Positions 29,761 to 39,442 are shown, numbered from the stretch's first letter. The stretch is 64,000 nt of DNA from Prorocentrum cordatum (GCA_963575745.1 CAUYUJ010018482.1:740588-804587), one strand, 5' to 3'. The notes: a model not told the origin generated them from the sequence alone. Made by a program: numbers and translations.

Positions 29761-30175
29761 GTCGTCGTCGTCGACTACAGCGGGCCTGCGCAGCACTCCC
29801 CCCATAAGGCATCCGCAGTGCGTCGTCGCCGTCGTTGTCCGTCGTCCTCGTCCTTGTCCTCGTCCTCGTCCTCATCTTGGTCCTGGTCGTCGTCGTCGTC
29901 GTCGGTCGGTCGGCTGGTCGGTCGGTCGGTCGGTCGTCGTCGTCGTCCTCGTCGTCCTCGGCGTCGTCGTCGTCCGTCGACGTCGTCGTCGTCGTCGTCG
30001 TCCGTCGTCGTCGTCGTCGACGACTACAGCGGGCCTGCGCAGCACCCCCGCCTCACAGCGCATCCGCAGTGCATTGTTGTCGTCGTCGTCGCCATCCGTC
30101 GTCCTCGTCCTCGTCGTCGTCTTCGTCGTCTTCTTCGTCGTCCTTCTGGTCGGCGCAGTCGTCGTCGCGGACGAC
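29698..30175. repeat. (TCG)n microsatellite with a duplicated 55-bp block, 5' side of LINE-B
   Basis: TCG/GTC triplets run from 29698 to about 30175. They are interrupted by two copies of a block starting GACTACAGCGGGCCTGCGCA (29773 and about 30022) and ending GCATCCGCAGTGC. (CGGT)n lies at 29905-29935. The + strand unit matches that at 22918-22983, so LINE-B has the same triplet array on both sides. Confidence 0.9.
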
Positions 30176-30345
30176 CGCGGCGAATGGGAGGAGGATGAGG
30201 AGGATGAGGAGGATCAGGAGGAGGAGGACTAGGAGGACGAGGAGGAGGAGGACGAGGAGGAGCAGGGGGAGCAGGACGAGGAGGAGGAGGAGGAGGAAGC
30301 GGAGGAAGCGGAGGAAAAGGAGGAGGAGGAGGAGGAGGACGAGGT
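30176..30345. repeat. (GGA)n tract
   Basis: GGA/GAG triplets with a few GAC. It abuts the TCG array. Confidence 0.9.
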
Positions 30346-30549
30346 CAAAACATTTTCTGCTTGAAGGGTGTAGTTCGCAACTTTTTGGCGGCCTCGTGGG
30401 CCCCCTCCGGCCCCCCAGGCAGCCCAGGATTGTCCGCCTTCTGTCGGGCTGCTCCCCCCCTCCTTTCTTGTGGAGGCAATCGGGCCGACGAAAACTATGT
30501 GTTTAATCGTCCGCCACAGAATTTGTTGTTTTATCGCTTGTTCCCATTA

Positions 30550-30620
30550 TCCATAGATGCAGAGCCTGCGCCTTCTGAGAAGCAGCCTCCTCTTAAGAAG
30601 CTTTCACCCCTTCCTCCTAC
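30550..30620. repeat. GCCTTCTGAGAAGCAGCCTCC repeat fragment
   Basis: The segment around 30570-30605 matches the end of the 11940 repeat and of both Penelope-element repeats (GAGAAGCAGCCTCCTC then AAGAAG). A fragment of a wider repeat. Confidence 0.6.
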
Positions 30621-30709
30621 CCCCCCGCGTTCGTGCCCGGCCCCAGGCGGGGTGCAGTGCGGGCAGGTCCGAAAGCGGCCAGGGGTTCGGATTCGACAAC
30701 ATACACATA

Positions 30710-30912
30710 TCGGCGGCGAGCGAGGGGGGGAAGCGAGAAGGAGAAGGCCCTCTCAGAAGGCGGCGGGGCTTCTCAGAAGCCCTCGCGCCTTATGATACAT
30801 GTTCTGTGTCTTCGGGAAGGCTTTACAAACTTCTCAGAAGGCCGGGGGACTTCGGAGCCTTCTGCTAAGGCATTCTCCTTCTCTCAATTCCCCCCCTCGC
30901 CCGCCGCCGAAC
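30710..30912. mobile_element. Short TIR element, CGGCGGCGAGC family, copy 3
   Basis: Begins TCGGCGGCGAGCGAGGGG and ends CCCCCTCGCCCGCCGCCGA. The interior has CTCTCAGAAGGC, CTTCTCAGAAGCC and CTTCTCAGAAGGCC blocks. Confidence 0.75.
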
Positions 30913-30975
30913 GTAGGAGTGACCCTGGGGTGGGCTAGGACGAGGATAAATCCATTCTAGACTCGAGCATCAAGG

Positions 30976-31142
30976 GGCGAAGAACGGTACACAATCAACT
31001 TTTCTGCCGTCGGGGACGTTTGCTCCCAGGGCGGCTGCAAAGCTTATATCCCTACGGTGCCACCTAGGGGTATAAACTGTGCAGCCGCCCGGTGGGCAGG
31101 CGTCTCCGACGGCGGAACAGTTTATTGTATACCGTTCTTCGC
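30976..31142. mobile_element. Fold-back element with GCGAAGAACGGTA arms
   Basis: The left arm GCGAAGAACGGTACACAAT continues to CTGCCGTCGGGGACG. The right arm is its near-perfect reverse complement, ending ATACCGTTCTTCGC. The arms span about 45-50 bp. Single copy in the window. Confidence 0.75.
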
Positions 31143-31419
31143 TCGGTAAGGGCACGCCGGAGCTCGGATGTACCGACGCTTTTTCACGGGCCCGTCCTGA
31201 ATTTTGATAGTCTAGTTTTCGTGGGATGTTTGCAGTGGGGGCCCGCGTCGAGTCTTAGATTGGGTCGTCATTTTCCTGACGGCCCGGTCAGGCCAACCCG
31301 ATTTCCCCGAACCCGAGTCTTACGTCTTCCCGGCATTCCGCCGACCCCCAGAACAGGCAAGAGATCCATGGGTGAGGTCTCTTGAGGAGACCGTTTGGGG
31401 CCTCTGGGGGCTTCTCTTT

Positions 31420-31590
31420 TCGGGGGTGGACAGAACCCCCAACAGTGACACGTCGATTAGTGAATTGTTCGTTTTCGGTTCTCGAGAGGGCGCCGTGGCC
31501 GTTATTTTCCAAGCTTGCGCCCGCCAGGTTTGGGCCTCAGGTCGTTTTCACTAAACCACTTTTACTGAAGGGGGGTCTGTCCATCCCCGA
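31420..31590. mobile_element. 171-bp TIR element (GGGGTGGACAGA), copy 1, with 5-bp target duplication
   Basis: Ends TCGGGGGTGGACAGAACCCC and GGGGTCTGTCCATCCCCGA. TCTTT lies directly on both sides (31415-31419 and 31591-31595). Other copies are at 48094 and 55645. No coding capacity. Confidence 0.85.
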
Positions 31591-31740
31591 TCTTTGGCCT
31601 TTTGGAAGCCCTTTGGGCCATTCTGGGAGGTTCCTGGGGCGCCCGCTGGCGGTCTCGGGGGTCTTCTTGGGGTGGAAGGCTCGACGTGTCAGCTCGGATG
31701 CAACGCCTGGGGGATGTAAATCAGCATCGGCGATGGTATC

Positions 31741-31920
31741 AGGGGAACCAAAAGTGACATAAGCATAAAAACTCGGAGGTCCGCGCTGGACCCCCCTCCC
31801 TGGCGCGCGGAGCGCGCCAGGGGCGGCGCCGGAGGCGCCGCCGGGGGGGCCCCAGCGCCGATCCGAGAAATCCGCGCGGACCTCCGAGTTTTTTTGTTTA
31901 TGTCACTTTTTGTTCCCCTA
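31741..31920. mobile_element. Fold-back element, GCGCGC-core family (P1)
   Basis: The ends AGGGGAACCAAAAGTGACAT and ATGTCACTTTTTGTTCCCCT pair, and the pairing continues as CTCGGAGGTCCGCGC. The centre is CTGGCGCGCGGAGCGCGCCAG. The left arm lacks about 25 bases present in the right arm. It lies 52 bp outside the 3' repeat of the Penelope-like element. Confidence 0.8.
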
Positions 31921-31972
31921 GGTATGTCCGTGGTCGAACTCCGGCACAATCCCGTTGCGATCTCAGATACAC

Positions 31973-32242
31973 GAGGCTTGACCGGCCGCTGGCGCCACCT
32001 CCGTCGCCGCCCCCTTGCGCGCTCAGCGCGCCAGGGAGGGAGTCCAGCGCCGATCCCAAACATCATGCGTATGCTGTTTCTTGTCTGTCTGATCGTTGAA
32101 GACAGCGACGCACAGAGGAGGGTCGGGGGAGGGGGGAAGGCTTCTTCGGAGCACCCGTGCTTCTCAGAAGGCGCGGGCTTTGTCTACAGATCTAGGGCCG
32201 GCGCCTTCTAAGAAGCAGCCTCCTCCTAAGAAGCCTTTCCCC
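31973..32242 (-). repeat. 270-bp direct repeat, 3' side of the Penelope-like element
   Basis: Runs from GAGGCTTGACCGGCC to AGAAGCCTTTCCCC on the + strand, same orientation and length as 35378-35647, with a few mismatches by eye. Penelope-like elements are known to carry such pseudo-LTRs. Its first 100 bases resemble the right half of the GCGCGC-core fold-back family; the rest matches the 11940 repeat. Confidence 0.75.
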
Positions 32243-32497
32243 GTGTGGATGATGGGCGCACGATGTTTTTCAACAGGCGATGGTAAGTGTTAGCGCCGGC
32301 CCGTGGGCTCTTGAGAAGCCCAACTGGCGCTTAAGCTCTCTCGCGACTCGGGCCGAAAACTACGGAGGTAGAAAAAAACACCAAAAACGTCGTAACGCTT
32401 CTGTTTCTGCACCTCCCAGGAGACTCTGCGTTCGTTGCTACTGCACTGTACGCAGCAACAACAACAGATTCCACCAACCAACCCCAACCAACCTCCA

Positions 32498-34417
32498 TTA
32501 GACACGCTGGCACTTTACCGCGTGGTCGCGTTGCAGTATGCTCTGCAGCGAAGGCAGACTGTTCCGCCACGCTGCACGCACACTTGCGGCCTGCTTTGAA
32601 TTGTCGCACAGAAGATTTGCGAAGGAATGAGACACAGATAGCTCACGCAACGCAAAATTGATGTGATGATACAGGAGAGGGTGGTACGGAACCGCCAACC
32701 ACGCTGCATCATCAGTTTTCCTCGGGCGCCCTGCGCGAGGCTCCCAGGACCGCAATTCGTCTAAGAGGGAGGGGTGGGCATTCGCAAGTGTGAGTCTCTG
32801 TATGAATTCACCTCTGGCCCACTCCTTATGCACAGGAAACGCACACAGGCCAAACAGTGTACGCAACATGGCCGCCGGCCACGAGCGATGCACGTGAATG
32901 GGGTGACCACTCGAGTGGGACAGAGGAATGGCCAGGGCGGTATCTTTGAAGGCAGGGGAAGCGGACGCCCTGCCATAGTCACTATGGACCCAAAGCTGTA
33001 GCCAATGGGTATCTCTATGCCCTATCTCGTCCAGGACCATACGAAAGTAGACTGCGCGCCCCTGGATGAGCCGAAAAAAATTCAAAAACAGTTCGTACTT
33101 AGTGCATCCTACCAGTATGTCGTCTTTGAACCTCATGTACACCCACACTTGAAAATCTCTGATGAGCGAGGCCTGGGAGAAGAACTTTTCCGTGAGATTG
33201 GTGAGGCAAGCGTCGGCGACGTCGCCGCTGTGGATCAACCCCATCCCCGACCCCTTGATGACCTGATGACGGGTGGCGGGGTCGTGAGGGCTGACCACGA
33301 ATTGACAGCTGAGTAGCAGAAGTAGAGCGCGTTGGACCAGAAGCTTGAAATCGCCGTGCAAGTGCAAGCACGCGTCCCGCGCCAGCTCCTCCGCCGTGCC
33401 ACTCATGAAGAACTCCTTCAAATCTACCTTTGCCCAGCGCATGTTCCTAGGGAACGCGCGTGTCCTGAGACGTCTTGCTGCGTCCCTGGCGTCGCGTACA
33501 ATCCACGGGATCGTGTCCAAATACCTGCGCAGGACTCTGGAAACCCACCGGGACAGGCCTGCGAACGAGTACTTGGGCTGAGTATGAAGTGCTCGAAAAG
33601 TTACTGGCTGCTTATGAGTCTTGCATCTTTTCTGGAGTAAGGCTGTTATGCTGGCTCCCGGGACGTGCATGCTGCGCTTGATCTGGAAAGCAAGCGACTC
33701 ATCGTCCTCGTGCCGCCCAACAGCTTGAGCGACGTCACTGTACCACTCCATAATGCCAGTGAATTGTATTGGCTGGGTGACCTCCTCGTAGTTACCATTC
33801 TGCAAAATGCGCTGATCGATGAGACGATCATGGCAACGGTGCACAAGTGTGAACCCCACTTCCTTGTCGTTTGGTATCGCGACGTAAGGCGACTGCGACA
33901 TCAAGCGTAATGCCCATTTTGTGAGCGGCGACACATTGGTCGGTCGGATCCTGTGCACCCAGCGTCGCCTGCAATTCTTGAAAGCAGTTGCCACCACCGA
34001 CTTCAAATCGGAGACCCAGCAGTTGATGTGCACTGGGACGAAATGAGGACACGGTGGCGTTACGACGCCAGGAATTCTGATGTGCGCAGTCCGTGGGGAG
34101 CCGAGAAAATGCCAACGCCATTTCAACTTATTTGCAAACTGGTTCACGTCTGCAGCCAAAGACTGGTAATCCGGCAACTTTCTTGTGAAGAAGATGTGTT
34201 TTGGATTGTGACAAGCCAGCAGCCACACTATCGGCCACGGGACACATGCAGAGCTCCTAAGTGAGCTCGATTCGTAATCGAAGACACGCACTCGTTCAGA
34301 CAGTCTTGAATATTGCAACATCTGGGTCCACAAACCCACATTGGAGCCAGAACACAATTGCAATAACAACCGAAGATGAGCGCCGCGGTCTCTGGCATCC
34401 TTCACTGCCACTTTTTT
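32498..34417 (-). CDS. Penelope-like reverse transcriptase, no endonuclease domain seen
   Basis: Open from the slippery site (34417) to the stop at 32498, about 640 codons. An ATG at 34525 is open too but lies inside ORF1 coding sequence in a shadow frame. RT blocks: KRCKTHKQPVTFRALHTQPK and WIVRDARDAARRLR before the palm; motif A RWAKVDLKEFFMSGTAEEL; motif B KGSGMGLIHSGDVADACL; motif C YMRFKDDILVGC (DD catalytic pair); then the thumb-like block LSHSSGHPIHVHRSWPAAML ... EFIQRLTLANAHPSLLDEL and WRNSLPSLQSIL near the end. The order and the SSGHP-type block after the palm fit Penelope-like RTs, not LINE or LTR RTs (from memory of the family). No GIY-YIG endonuclease follows; the protein ends about 30 residues after VPYHPLLYHH plus linker. 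Endonuclease-deficient Penelope elements are known. Confidence 0.8.
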   Translation of the reverse strand, partial: KKVAVKDARDRGAHLRLLLQLCSGSNVGLWTQMLQYSRLSERVRVFDYESSSLRSSACVPWPIVWLLACHNPKHIFFTRKLPDYQSLAADVNQFANKLKWRWHFLGSPRTAHIRIPGVVTPPCPHFVPVHINCWVSDLKSVVATAFKNCRRRWVHRIRPTNVSPLTKWALRLMSQSPYVAIPNDKEVGFTLVHRCHDRLIDQRILQNGNYEEVTQPIQFTGIMEWYSDVAQAVGRHEDDESLAFQIKRSMHVPGASITALLQKRCKTHKQPVTFRALHTQPKYSFAGLSRWVSRVLRRYLDTIPWIVRDARDAARRLRTRAFPRNMRWAKVDLKEFFMSGTAEELARDACLHLHGDFKLLVQRALLLLLSCQFVVSPHDPATRHQVIKGSGMGLIHSGDVADACLTNLTEKFFSQASLIRDFQVWVYMRFKDDILVGCTKYELFLNFFRLIQGRAVYFRMVLDEIGHRDTHWLQLWVHSDYGRASASPAFKDTALAIPLSHSSGHPIHVHRSWPAAMLRTLFGLCAFPVHKEWARGEFIQRLTLANAHPSLLDELRSWEPRAGRPRKTDDAAWLAVPYHPLLYHHINFALRELSVSHSFANLLCDNSKQAASVRAAWRNSLPSLQSILQRDHAVKCQRV

Positions 34418-35372
34418 GCTCTTCCTCCAAACCCTTTGCCTTTCGAGTCTTTGCCCTTTCCTTTGCCTTTTCCTTTTTTGGTCCGTTCCAACGGCCACGT
34501 TGCCCCCTTCGGGATCCAGTGCCACTGTCCGGACTTCGGTGCGTTGTAGCTGGTCTTGCCCTTGTCTTTGCCCTTGTTCTGGCTGCTCTTGCCCTTGCCT
34601 TTGCCTTTGTCCTCGCTGCTCTTGCCCTTGCTTTTGTCTTTGGTTTTGCCCTTCTTGCCTTTGCCCTTCGGGGGACGGCGTTGCCCCTCGGGCTGCGGCT
34701 CGGGCTGGCCAGCAGGCGGGGCGGCTCCGTTTTTTGGCTGGGCCATCAACGCGACGAACTTCGAGGTGGCGTCGGTCTGGTCGCCGGTGGTCGTCTCGTT
34801 CGGGGCCGAAGCGTCCACAGCCATGGCACCAAGGGCCTGCTGGTCCAAGTTCGAAAACTTTTTGTCGACGATCGTGGAGGCGATGTGGGAGACAGCGTCC
34901 TGGAAGAGCGTCTCCGGTGCTTAACCATCGGCTCGTCTAGGCCGAGCTCCGTTGCACGCATGGTGAAAGCCTTGTCAACCATCCCCTGGCACTCGTTCAT
35001 GAATTGCTGCTTGGAGGCCGGTTCCATGGCCAGCTGCACGCTCTCCTGCAAGGCTTCGGCATCGATGCTGCGCAACGCATGGGCGTGGGCCATGTGGATG
35101 ATCCTCTTGGCCTCCCTGCGCGTTGCCTGTTTGGGCACAGTCCACGCCGTGCCCAACAAATCGAACTGGTAGGCGTCGGTCGCGCACCGATCCCAAATCG
35201 AGTCCAATTCAACTTGGTGGATAGGCGACCTGAACGCTCTGATACCATTCGGGTAATGTCCGTCGACTAGGGCTTTCACGTCCTCCTCGGCTTTGCTATG
35301 CAGATGGCGTGCCTTGATCAGCTTCTTGGCCTTCTCTTCGTGGTCATGCGTCAGTTTCTCAAGGCTCTTCAT
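34402..35372 (-). pseudogene. Penelope-like element ORF1 (basic, gag-like), one frameshift
   Basis: Starts at ATG 35372 (MKSLEKLTHDHEEKAK), six bases inside the 5' direct repeat. Helical, charged N-terminal half (KAEEDVKALVDGHYPNGIR, LQESVQLAMEPASKQQF). After DEPMVK (about 34930) the frame moves by one base and continues PETLFQDAVSHIAS, then KKFSNLDQQALGAMAVDAS. The C-terminus is Lys/Gly-rich (KGKGKKGKTKDKSKGKSS, then GFGGRAKKWQ) and ends at TGA 34404. A basic tail suggests nucleic-acid binding (inference). The single-base break could be real decay or a sequencing error. Confidence 0.7.
34411..34417 (-). promoter_or_regulatory. Candidate -1 frameshift heptamer A_AAA_AAG
   Basis: In the ORF1 frame the codons are GCA AAA AAG TGG CAG TGA, so the heptamer sits in the X_XXY_YYZ phase, six bases before the stop. 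A -1 slip gives AAA AAG then GTG GCA GTG AAG, which is the RT frame. No RT-frame ATG exists between here and the RT domain until about 60 codons on. Confidence 0.5.
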
Positions 35373-35377
35373 CAACG

Positions 35378-35647
35378 GAGGCTTGACCGGCCTCTGGCGC
35401 CACCTCCGTCGCCGCCCCTTGCGCGCTCCGCGCGCCAGGGAGGGAGTCCAGCGCCGATCCCAAGCATCATGCGTATGCTGTTTCTTGTTTGTCTGATCGT
35501 TGAAGACAGCGACGCACAGAGGAGGGTCGGGGGAGGGGGGAAGGCTTCTTCGAAGCACCCGTGCTTCTTAGAAGGCGCGGGCGTTTTGTCTACAGATCTA
35601 GGGCCGGCGCCTTCAAAGAAGCAGCCTCCTCCTGAGAAGCCTTTCCC
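35378..35647 (-). repeat. 270-bp direct repeat, 5' side of the Penelope-like element
   Basis: Same ends, length and orientation as 31973-32242. One copy precedes ORF1 and the other follows the RT 3' UTR, a terminal-direct-repeat layout. Confidence 0.75.
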
Positions 35648-36165
35648 CCCCCCCCTCTCCCCCCCCTCTCCTCCGTCCCCCCTCTGCGAGCGCCGCCCAA
35701 GAAGGGCTGGGGCTTCTGGGAGGGAGGCGGGTGCCGGGAGCCGCCCGCGAGGGATCGGGGGAGGCGTCATTGGAGGAGCGAGCGCAGCGCGGGAGCAGGC
35801 GGCGGGGATCAGGCGGCGGGGAGGAGGAGGCAGGGGGGGGAAGAGGCAGTTGCAGGAGCAGAGGGGATCAGAGGTTTCCAGGTGTTCCGCATCGGCTGTG
35901 CCGCTAGATACTCTGGAAATCCTGGAACGCATCCTGGGCCAATCTCATCATGACATGACTCTCGCCCCAGAAGAAGGAGGAAGAGGGAGAGAAGGATGAG
36001 GAGACAGGAGCAGGAGGGAGGAGGATCAGGAGGGGGAGCAAGAGGAGGAGGACGGGGAGGAGGAGGAGGAAGAGTAAAGGGGGGGGGGATGGAGGAGGGG
36101 GGGAGGAAGAGGAGGGAGGAGCAGGAGCCCGAGGAGGAGCAGCAGGGGGCGCGAATCGAAGAACA
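35648..36165. repeat. Pyrimidine then purine low-complexity sequence
   Basis: (CCCCCCTCTCC) to 35690, GC-rich sequence, then GGA-rich purine tracts (35815-35860, 35960-36150). No gene. Confidence 0.7.
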
Positions 36166-36167
36166 GC

Positions 36168-36332
36168 GGACTGCATGAACATAAACAGTCGGAGGTTCTC
36201 GCAGATTTCTTGGATCTGCGCTGGACCCCTCCCGTGGCGCGTTGAGCGCGCCAGAGGCGCCGCCAGGAAGGTCCAGCGCCGATCCAAAAAATCCGCGTGG
36301 AGCTCCGTAAATTGAGTTATGTTTATGCATGT
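36168..36332. mobile_element. Fold-back element, GCGCGC-core family (P2)
   Basis: Left arm CTGCATGAACATAAACAGTC-GGAGGTTC then GATTTCTTGGATCTGCGCTGG. Right arm CCAGCGCCGATCCAAAAAAT-CCGCG then TTATGTTTATGCATGTCC, its imperfect reverse complement. Confidence 0.75.
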
Positions 36333-37464
36333 CCTTTGCTCCTCGAAGGAAAACAACACTTCAGGCGACGCGCTCTGATAGGTTCGATCTGTGCACGTTG
36401 TGTGCGGTTCAGGTGGCGGTTGCGGTGACGTGCGGGGGCTTTCGGTATGTTCGATGTGTGCACGCTCATAATGCGAAGTATGGTAAGACAAAGCACAATG
36501 TCACAGATCGTTGGCGCTCGACCTGACTATACACACACACTCCCGTCAGCGCGCCGACGAGAGGCCGTCGGCGGTTCTCAAGACACGCAAACGGCAGGTT
36601 CTCATCATAAGTACACATACACATGCACGTACGTGAATGTACACATGTGTGCACATACATGGTGCATGTTTGCTAGTATACGTTCGCGCACGTGCACATC
36701 GGCATACTAGATGCAATGCCATGCCCGCCGCATGTTACCACGACAGGTGGTGATAAGAGAACGTTTGACATCGTCTTATCCCGCCAGGGAACTCCATTGA
36801 CGCGTGTGCCGCGCGCAGCCAACACATGCTCCCCACATGCACCGTATTCGTCGAATGCAAGCTTGTGCTTCCTATTTACGCAAGCGCTTGCGAAATGGCT
36901 GGTGAGATCGACGCTACCGCTCCAGTGGCCGAGCCGGCTCAGAGCACGTGGCCCCCGCGCTCGGAGCAATGGTCCCCGCGCGCATTCTGCTCTGGCGATA
37001 GGGCTGCATCTTCGTGCACGGCAGGAGTCTTCTTTTCGCGGCTGCCTGCCGTGTTGGGGACATCGTGCGTATTTCGGGTGCCACATGTCCATTGCCGCAG
37101 CTGGGATTCTACCTACCCCACTGCACGAACTCCCAGCCGCATCCTCACCCTGAGTCCTGCGAGGATTTTTCTTGGTTGTGGACTGGAATAGGCGTGATCT
37201 CCAAGAAGGCTTGGGTCGAGAGATTCTGGCATTGAGCGAGTTCTCGAAGAAGGCTTGTGTCGAGGGATTCTGACATTGAGCGAGAGGCCAGTCCAGTCGT
37301 TGGGGTGGTTCGGGGAGGCGTTCGGATGTTTATTCGGCCGTCTGCCCGGCGCACACAGGGGGAGGCCCACCTCCCGTGCAGCTACGTACATATGCAGAGA
37401 CAGTTTTAGTTTTTTTTTTCTGGGACGTTGTGTCAGCAGCCGGCCGATAGCGAGCAATAGACTT
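36333..37464. other. No gene recognised; 53-bp duplication at 37200-37280
   Basis: Mixed sequence with CA/TG-rich parts (36525-36700). GAAGGCTTGKGTCGAGRGATTCTG occurs twice around 37205 and 37245. Confidence 0.45.
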
Positions 37465-37607
37465 AAGTCGGGCATGTCTTTCTACAGGAGGAATGCTCAA
37501 AGATAATAGAACATAGTCTGGGGACGATGTTTGATAATGGGTTTTTGATTTGTTTGATTCTTCTTTATGTTCGTCCAAAATTCGCTTGTAGGAGGGCACG
37601 CCCGACC
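37465..37607. mobile_element. GTCGGGC hairpin element, copy c
   Basis: Left end AAGTCGGGCATGTC-TTTCTACAGGAGGAA; right end CTTGTAGGAGGGCACGCCCG-ACC; interior AGTCTGGGGACGATGTTTGA. Confidence 0.8.
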
Positions 37608-39115
37608 TAACAGTAGACACGCACAGAGACGTGCACAGACAGCACAGGTAGGAAGCGTGGGGAGGCCACCCCCGGCCAGGGGTCATCTCCGCCTCGTCGG
37701 CGCACCGCTGCGTGCGCTGCAGCGCCTTTCGGTGCTCGGTGGTTGTCCGCGATGGGGGGTCGACACGATGAAACCAAAGATTTCTCAAGCTGTGGACGCG
37801 CAACTTTTGAATGCTTGGCTCTAGTTCATGTCAAAGAGTGACTTCTAGATTCGAGCCTCGGCGGCTACGGAAGCGCAAAACATGCATGCATGAACACGTG
37901 CACCCTTGCAGCAAATCATGCGAGGATGTATCGCAATCATGCACTGCACTGGCACGGGAACGATGCTGTTTGTTATCACAGTTGTCCGCGATGGGGGGTC
38001 GACTTGCGGTTGTCGTCGGGGGTGGCGTGTCCTTGGCGCTTCTAATGGCGCGCGGAGTTGTCAAGCACGTGCACAATCACATGCACACATTGACACTTTC
38101 GTCCCCAAGTCCATGCGGCCGCGTATACGAAACACATTGGCGCGTGCAGCAGACGCGCACTCGTTTGCCCAGTTACCGAAAGCCGCGTTCAGGAGTTGTC
38201 TCTTTGCAGGAATCGTGGATGCGGTCGGTTGCATGGACAGATGGCACCAGGAGAAATAATGACCTTGAAGACGGACATCCTAGCGAAACGCTAGAAACGC
38301 TAGTAAGGAAATTGTAGCACCTGAATCTAATAATATCTATTTTCCTGAGTTTTGCCGTGCGAGCTCAGACTGCCGAAGTGCCGACCCGCGTCGTAGTATG
38401 CAATCCTTGGAAGGCTAAATTCAGCATCGGCACTGGTAGAGCCGCTGTCGAAAACCAGCCAAATCCGGCTAAGTCCTGCTGAAGCCGGCTCAATCCCGTT
38501 CAATCCGGCTCAATTTGGCTTGCTATCGAATGTATTTTGGTCTGACCTTGCTGACTGTCCCCGCCAATCAGGTTGAACACCGTGGGTTGCGAAATAAACA
38601 CCCGTGTCGGGTTTAGATAACGCGACATCGAAGCGCCTCCCTGTCGCCCCCGCATGTCAAGGCAGAGGGGGTAGCGACGGAGCCCTCGCAAGAGCGGGCG
38701 TTTATTTTGCACCCGTTCGCGATCCTTTGCGGCGCGGCCTTCCGCCAACTCTGGGATGCAGGATGCCAGAGGGGCCCCTATCTGTGCTCTCATTGGTGGG
38801 CATTCGCTTCATTCCGCTAACGGCGGTAGTCATTAATCGTTCTCACGAGGACCTCCCAGGAATTGTTTCCTGTCAGCACCGCCCAACCACACTTGAACGA
38901 TATGTGCGTCGGCCACACAAGGGCGACACACACGCTCGGAAATCTTACAGTATAAGCTCCGTGGTGGGCGCTTAGTGACTATGCCGTTCGGGAAACGATC
39001 TACTACAACATTTGTGTACTAGATGTTCGGGTCGGACGTGCGGCTCAAAAAGAGGCACAACGTACTGATATGTCGTTATGCGTCCCATGAGTTGTAATTG
39101 CGAAGACCCCCCATG
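37608..39115. other. No gene recognised
   Basis: GTTGTCCGCGATGGGGGGTC occurs at about 37742 and 37979. AATCCGGCTCAA-type decamers repeat at 38460-38520. Otherwise unique-looking sequence with no coding signal. Confidence 0.45.
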
Positions 39116-39117
39116 AC

Positions 39118-39320
39118 TTGTTTTGGCTGGCAAGATTTACATCCATATCCGGGGCGTCCTGGAATTTCTCGGGAGGGGCGCCAAAAGGCCGAGGCGCAGT
39201 GGGCACGGATAAAAATATGATATGGCTCTTGGGGAGCAGAATTTGTTCTCCTACCCACTGCGCCTCTGGTCTCTGGGGAAGGGAGCCCGAAACGCCAACA
39301 CGCAGTTGATGTGGACCTGG
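39118..39320. repeat. Inverted-repeat sequence with GGCGCAGTGG motifs, copy 1
   Basis: GAGGCGCAGTGGGCACGGATA is followed by CCCACTGCGCCTCTGG, then CGCAGTTGATGTGGAC. The same arrangement lies at 46783-46957 and a single arm at 42500-42535. Confidence 0.65.
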
Positions 39321-39328
39321 TCGTAAGG

Positions 39329-39442
39329 GGAGGCTTACGCCCTAGACCTCCCCTTTCCGGAGAGGAAAGGGCAGCTTACGCCCAAAACCTCTTTTTCTCC
39401 AGAGAGAAAAGGTGAGATTTACGCCCTAAACCTCCCCTTGCC
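39329..39442. repeat. About 50-bp tandem repeat, 2.3 units
   Basis: GGCTTACGCCCTAGACCTCC, GCTTACGCCCAAAACCTC and ATTTACGCCCTAAACCTCC are each preceded by a GGAGAGGAAAGG-like palindrome. Confidence 0.85.

Noticed and set aside
27891-29807. 638-codon + strand frame antisense to LINE-B
   Set aside because: Shadow of the GC-rich ORF1/ORF2 on the opposite strand; no motif.
28262-29875. Upstream part of the 1343-codon LINE-B frame
   Set aside because: It overlaps ORF1 in another frame and reads as an Arg/Ser/Pro-rich shadow; ORF2 proper starts at about 28261.
32498-35372. LTR retrotransposon interpretation of the 32-35.6 kb element
   Set aside because: The RT motifs and thumb block are Penelope-like, and no protease, integrase or TG...CA repeat ends are seen.
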